Virus record (IMG/VR): IMGVR_UViG_3300042291_001346
Location: 1-61,166 of that record
DNA from: a virus
Length of the DNA stretch: 61,166 bases
Strand: one strand, 5' to 3'
Of the stretch, positions 60,876 to 61,166 are shown one piece after another. The position numbers and the translations under genes were made by a program. The notes beneath the pieces were generated by a model. The model was not told the origin of the DNA, did not search any database, and saw only the letters and a program-made list of their open reading frames with translations. Numbering within the stretch: the stretch's first letter is position 1; every line of letters begins with the position of its first letter.

Positions 60876-61166
60876 TGAAAAAGACTCCTAGTATTATTGA
60901 CGCTTATTATAAATCTTTAGGTACAAAGATCTTTAGAGATACTACTGAAATACCTTTTGCAGATGGGGGACCTCTTAATGATAGAAACATTCATGGAGAT
61001 TTATTACCAAGTGTATATGCATCAGCATTAGGAAGATATTACGGTAATGGAGGAATGATTAAACGTGCAGATGGATCTTATTCTAAAAGAGGATTGTGGG
61101 ATAATATTAGAGCTAATGCAGGTTCAGGAAAAGAGCCTACAAAAGAAATGTTATCACAAGAAAGAA
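60875..61166 (+). CDS. Cargo/structural protein, 3' truncated by window end
   Basis: ATG at 60875-60877 overlaps the muzzle stop (TAATG) and the frame stays open to the last base (97 codons). The start KTPSIIDAYYKSLGTKIF and the segment SKRGLWDNIRANAGSGKEP are recognisable from crAss-like late proteins encoded just after the muzzle, thought to be ejected cargo or maturation-related proteins. The rest lies outside the window. Confidence 0.65.
   Translation, partial: MKKTPSIIDAYYKSLGTKIFRDTTEIPFADGGPLNDRNIHGDLLPSVYASALGRYYGNGGMIKRADGSYSKRGLWDNIRANAGSGKEPTKEMLSQER

Noticed and set aside
1-61166. tRNA genes
   Set aside because: I looked for T-arm GGTTCGAATCC-like sequence with matching acceptor stems, mainly in the gene-free stretches; none was convincing. 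The 25765-25774 palindrome resembles a T-arm but lacks the TTCRA loop.
1-61166. CRISPR array or lysogeny genes (integrase, excisionase, repressor set)
   Set aside because: No regularly spaced repeats with unique spacers and no integrase motif were seen in the gene list or gaps. The phage appears lytic, but part of the genome is outside the window.
1-61166. Stop-codon reassignment, known in some crAss-like phages
   Set aside because: Large genes end at TAG (terminase, first gene), TAA and TGA alike, and no gene needs read-through of an in-frame stop to stay whole.

Overview
The window looks like about 61 kb of a tailed, podovirus-like bacteriophage of the crAss-like group (order Crassvirales) infecting a Bacteroidota host, probably a Flavobacterium-like bacterium. 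The basis is gene content and layout: a family-A polymerase, a DnaB-type helicase and a primase in one minus-strand block, and a crAss-like terminase, a large (~810 aa) portal, a ~500 aa capsid protein and a ~1440 aa tail protein in one plus-strand block. DNA is AT-rich, start codons usually lack Shine-Dalgarno sequences, and several upstream regions carry the Bacteroidota -7 promoter element TAnnTTTG. TAA, TAG and TGA all terminate genes, so the standard bacterial code fits. I saw no integrase, tRNA or CRISPR array. All family calls are from reading motifs; no database search was run.

Layout. (1) 1-2.2 kb, plus strand: the C-terminal end of a very large virion-type protein whose start lies outside the window; the late block ends here at a terminator. 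(2) 2.3-2.5 kb: convergent intergenic region with stem-loops and short repeats. (3) 2.5-7.8 kb, minus: small proteins and a nucleotide/DNA-repair-like set (MazG-like pyrophosphohydrolase, uracil-DNA-glycosylase-like protein lacking canonical catalytic residues, SplB-like radical SAM protein). (4) 7.8-21.8 kb, minus: replication and recombination (PD-(D/E)XK nuclease, RusA-like resolvase, MoxR ATPase with a VWA/zincin protein, primase, two SSB-like candidates, Sak4-like ATPase, DnaB helicase, possible helicase loader, SF2 helicase, HTH protein, DNA polymerase). (5) 21.8-26.4 kb, minus: accessory early-type region of tiny membrane, lipo- and secreted proteins, with two ~300 bp arrays of consecutive hairpins and a short GC-rich foreign-looking gene. 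(6) 26.4-26.8 kb: divergent control region with twin inverted repeats and a promoter.

(7) 26.8-29.7 kb, plus: winged-helix/Rep-like regulators, small proteins and an HU/IHF-like protein. (8) 29.7-40.6 kb: packaging and head (terminase, portal, scaffold-like protein, major capsid, further head proteins). (9) 40.7-51.3 kb: surface fibres and adhesins, including YadA-like beta-roll, LamG-like, modular fibre and BspA-type leucine-rich-repeat proteins. (10) 51.3-53.9 kb: lysis genes (a probable unimolecular spanin, holin, endolysin) and a phosphoesterase. (11) 53.9-61.2 kb: neck/tail genes, an HU/IHF-like protein, a 1439-aa muzzle-like tail protein and the start of a cargo-like protein. The virion RNA polymerase genes expected in such phages are not in the window and probably lie in the missing part of the genome, upstream of base 1 in the same late block.

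The two divergent blocks suggest an early/middle replication programme leftward and a late structural programme rightward from the 26.4-26.8 kb control region.
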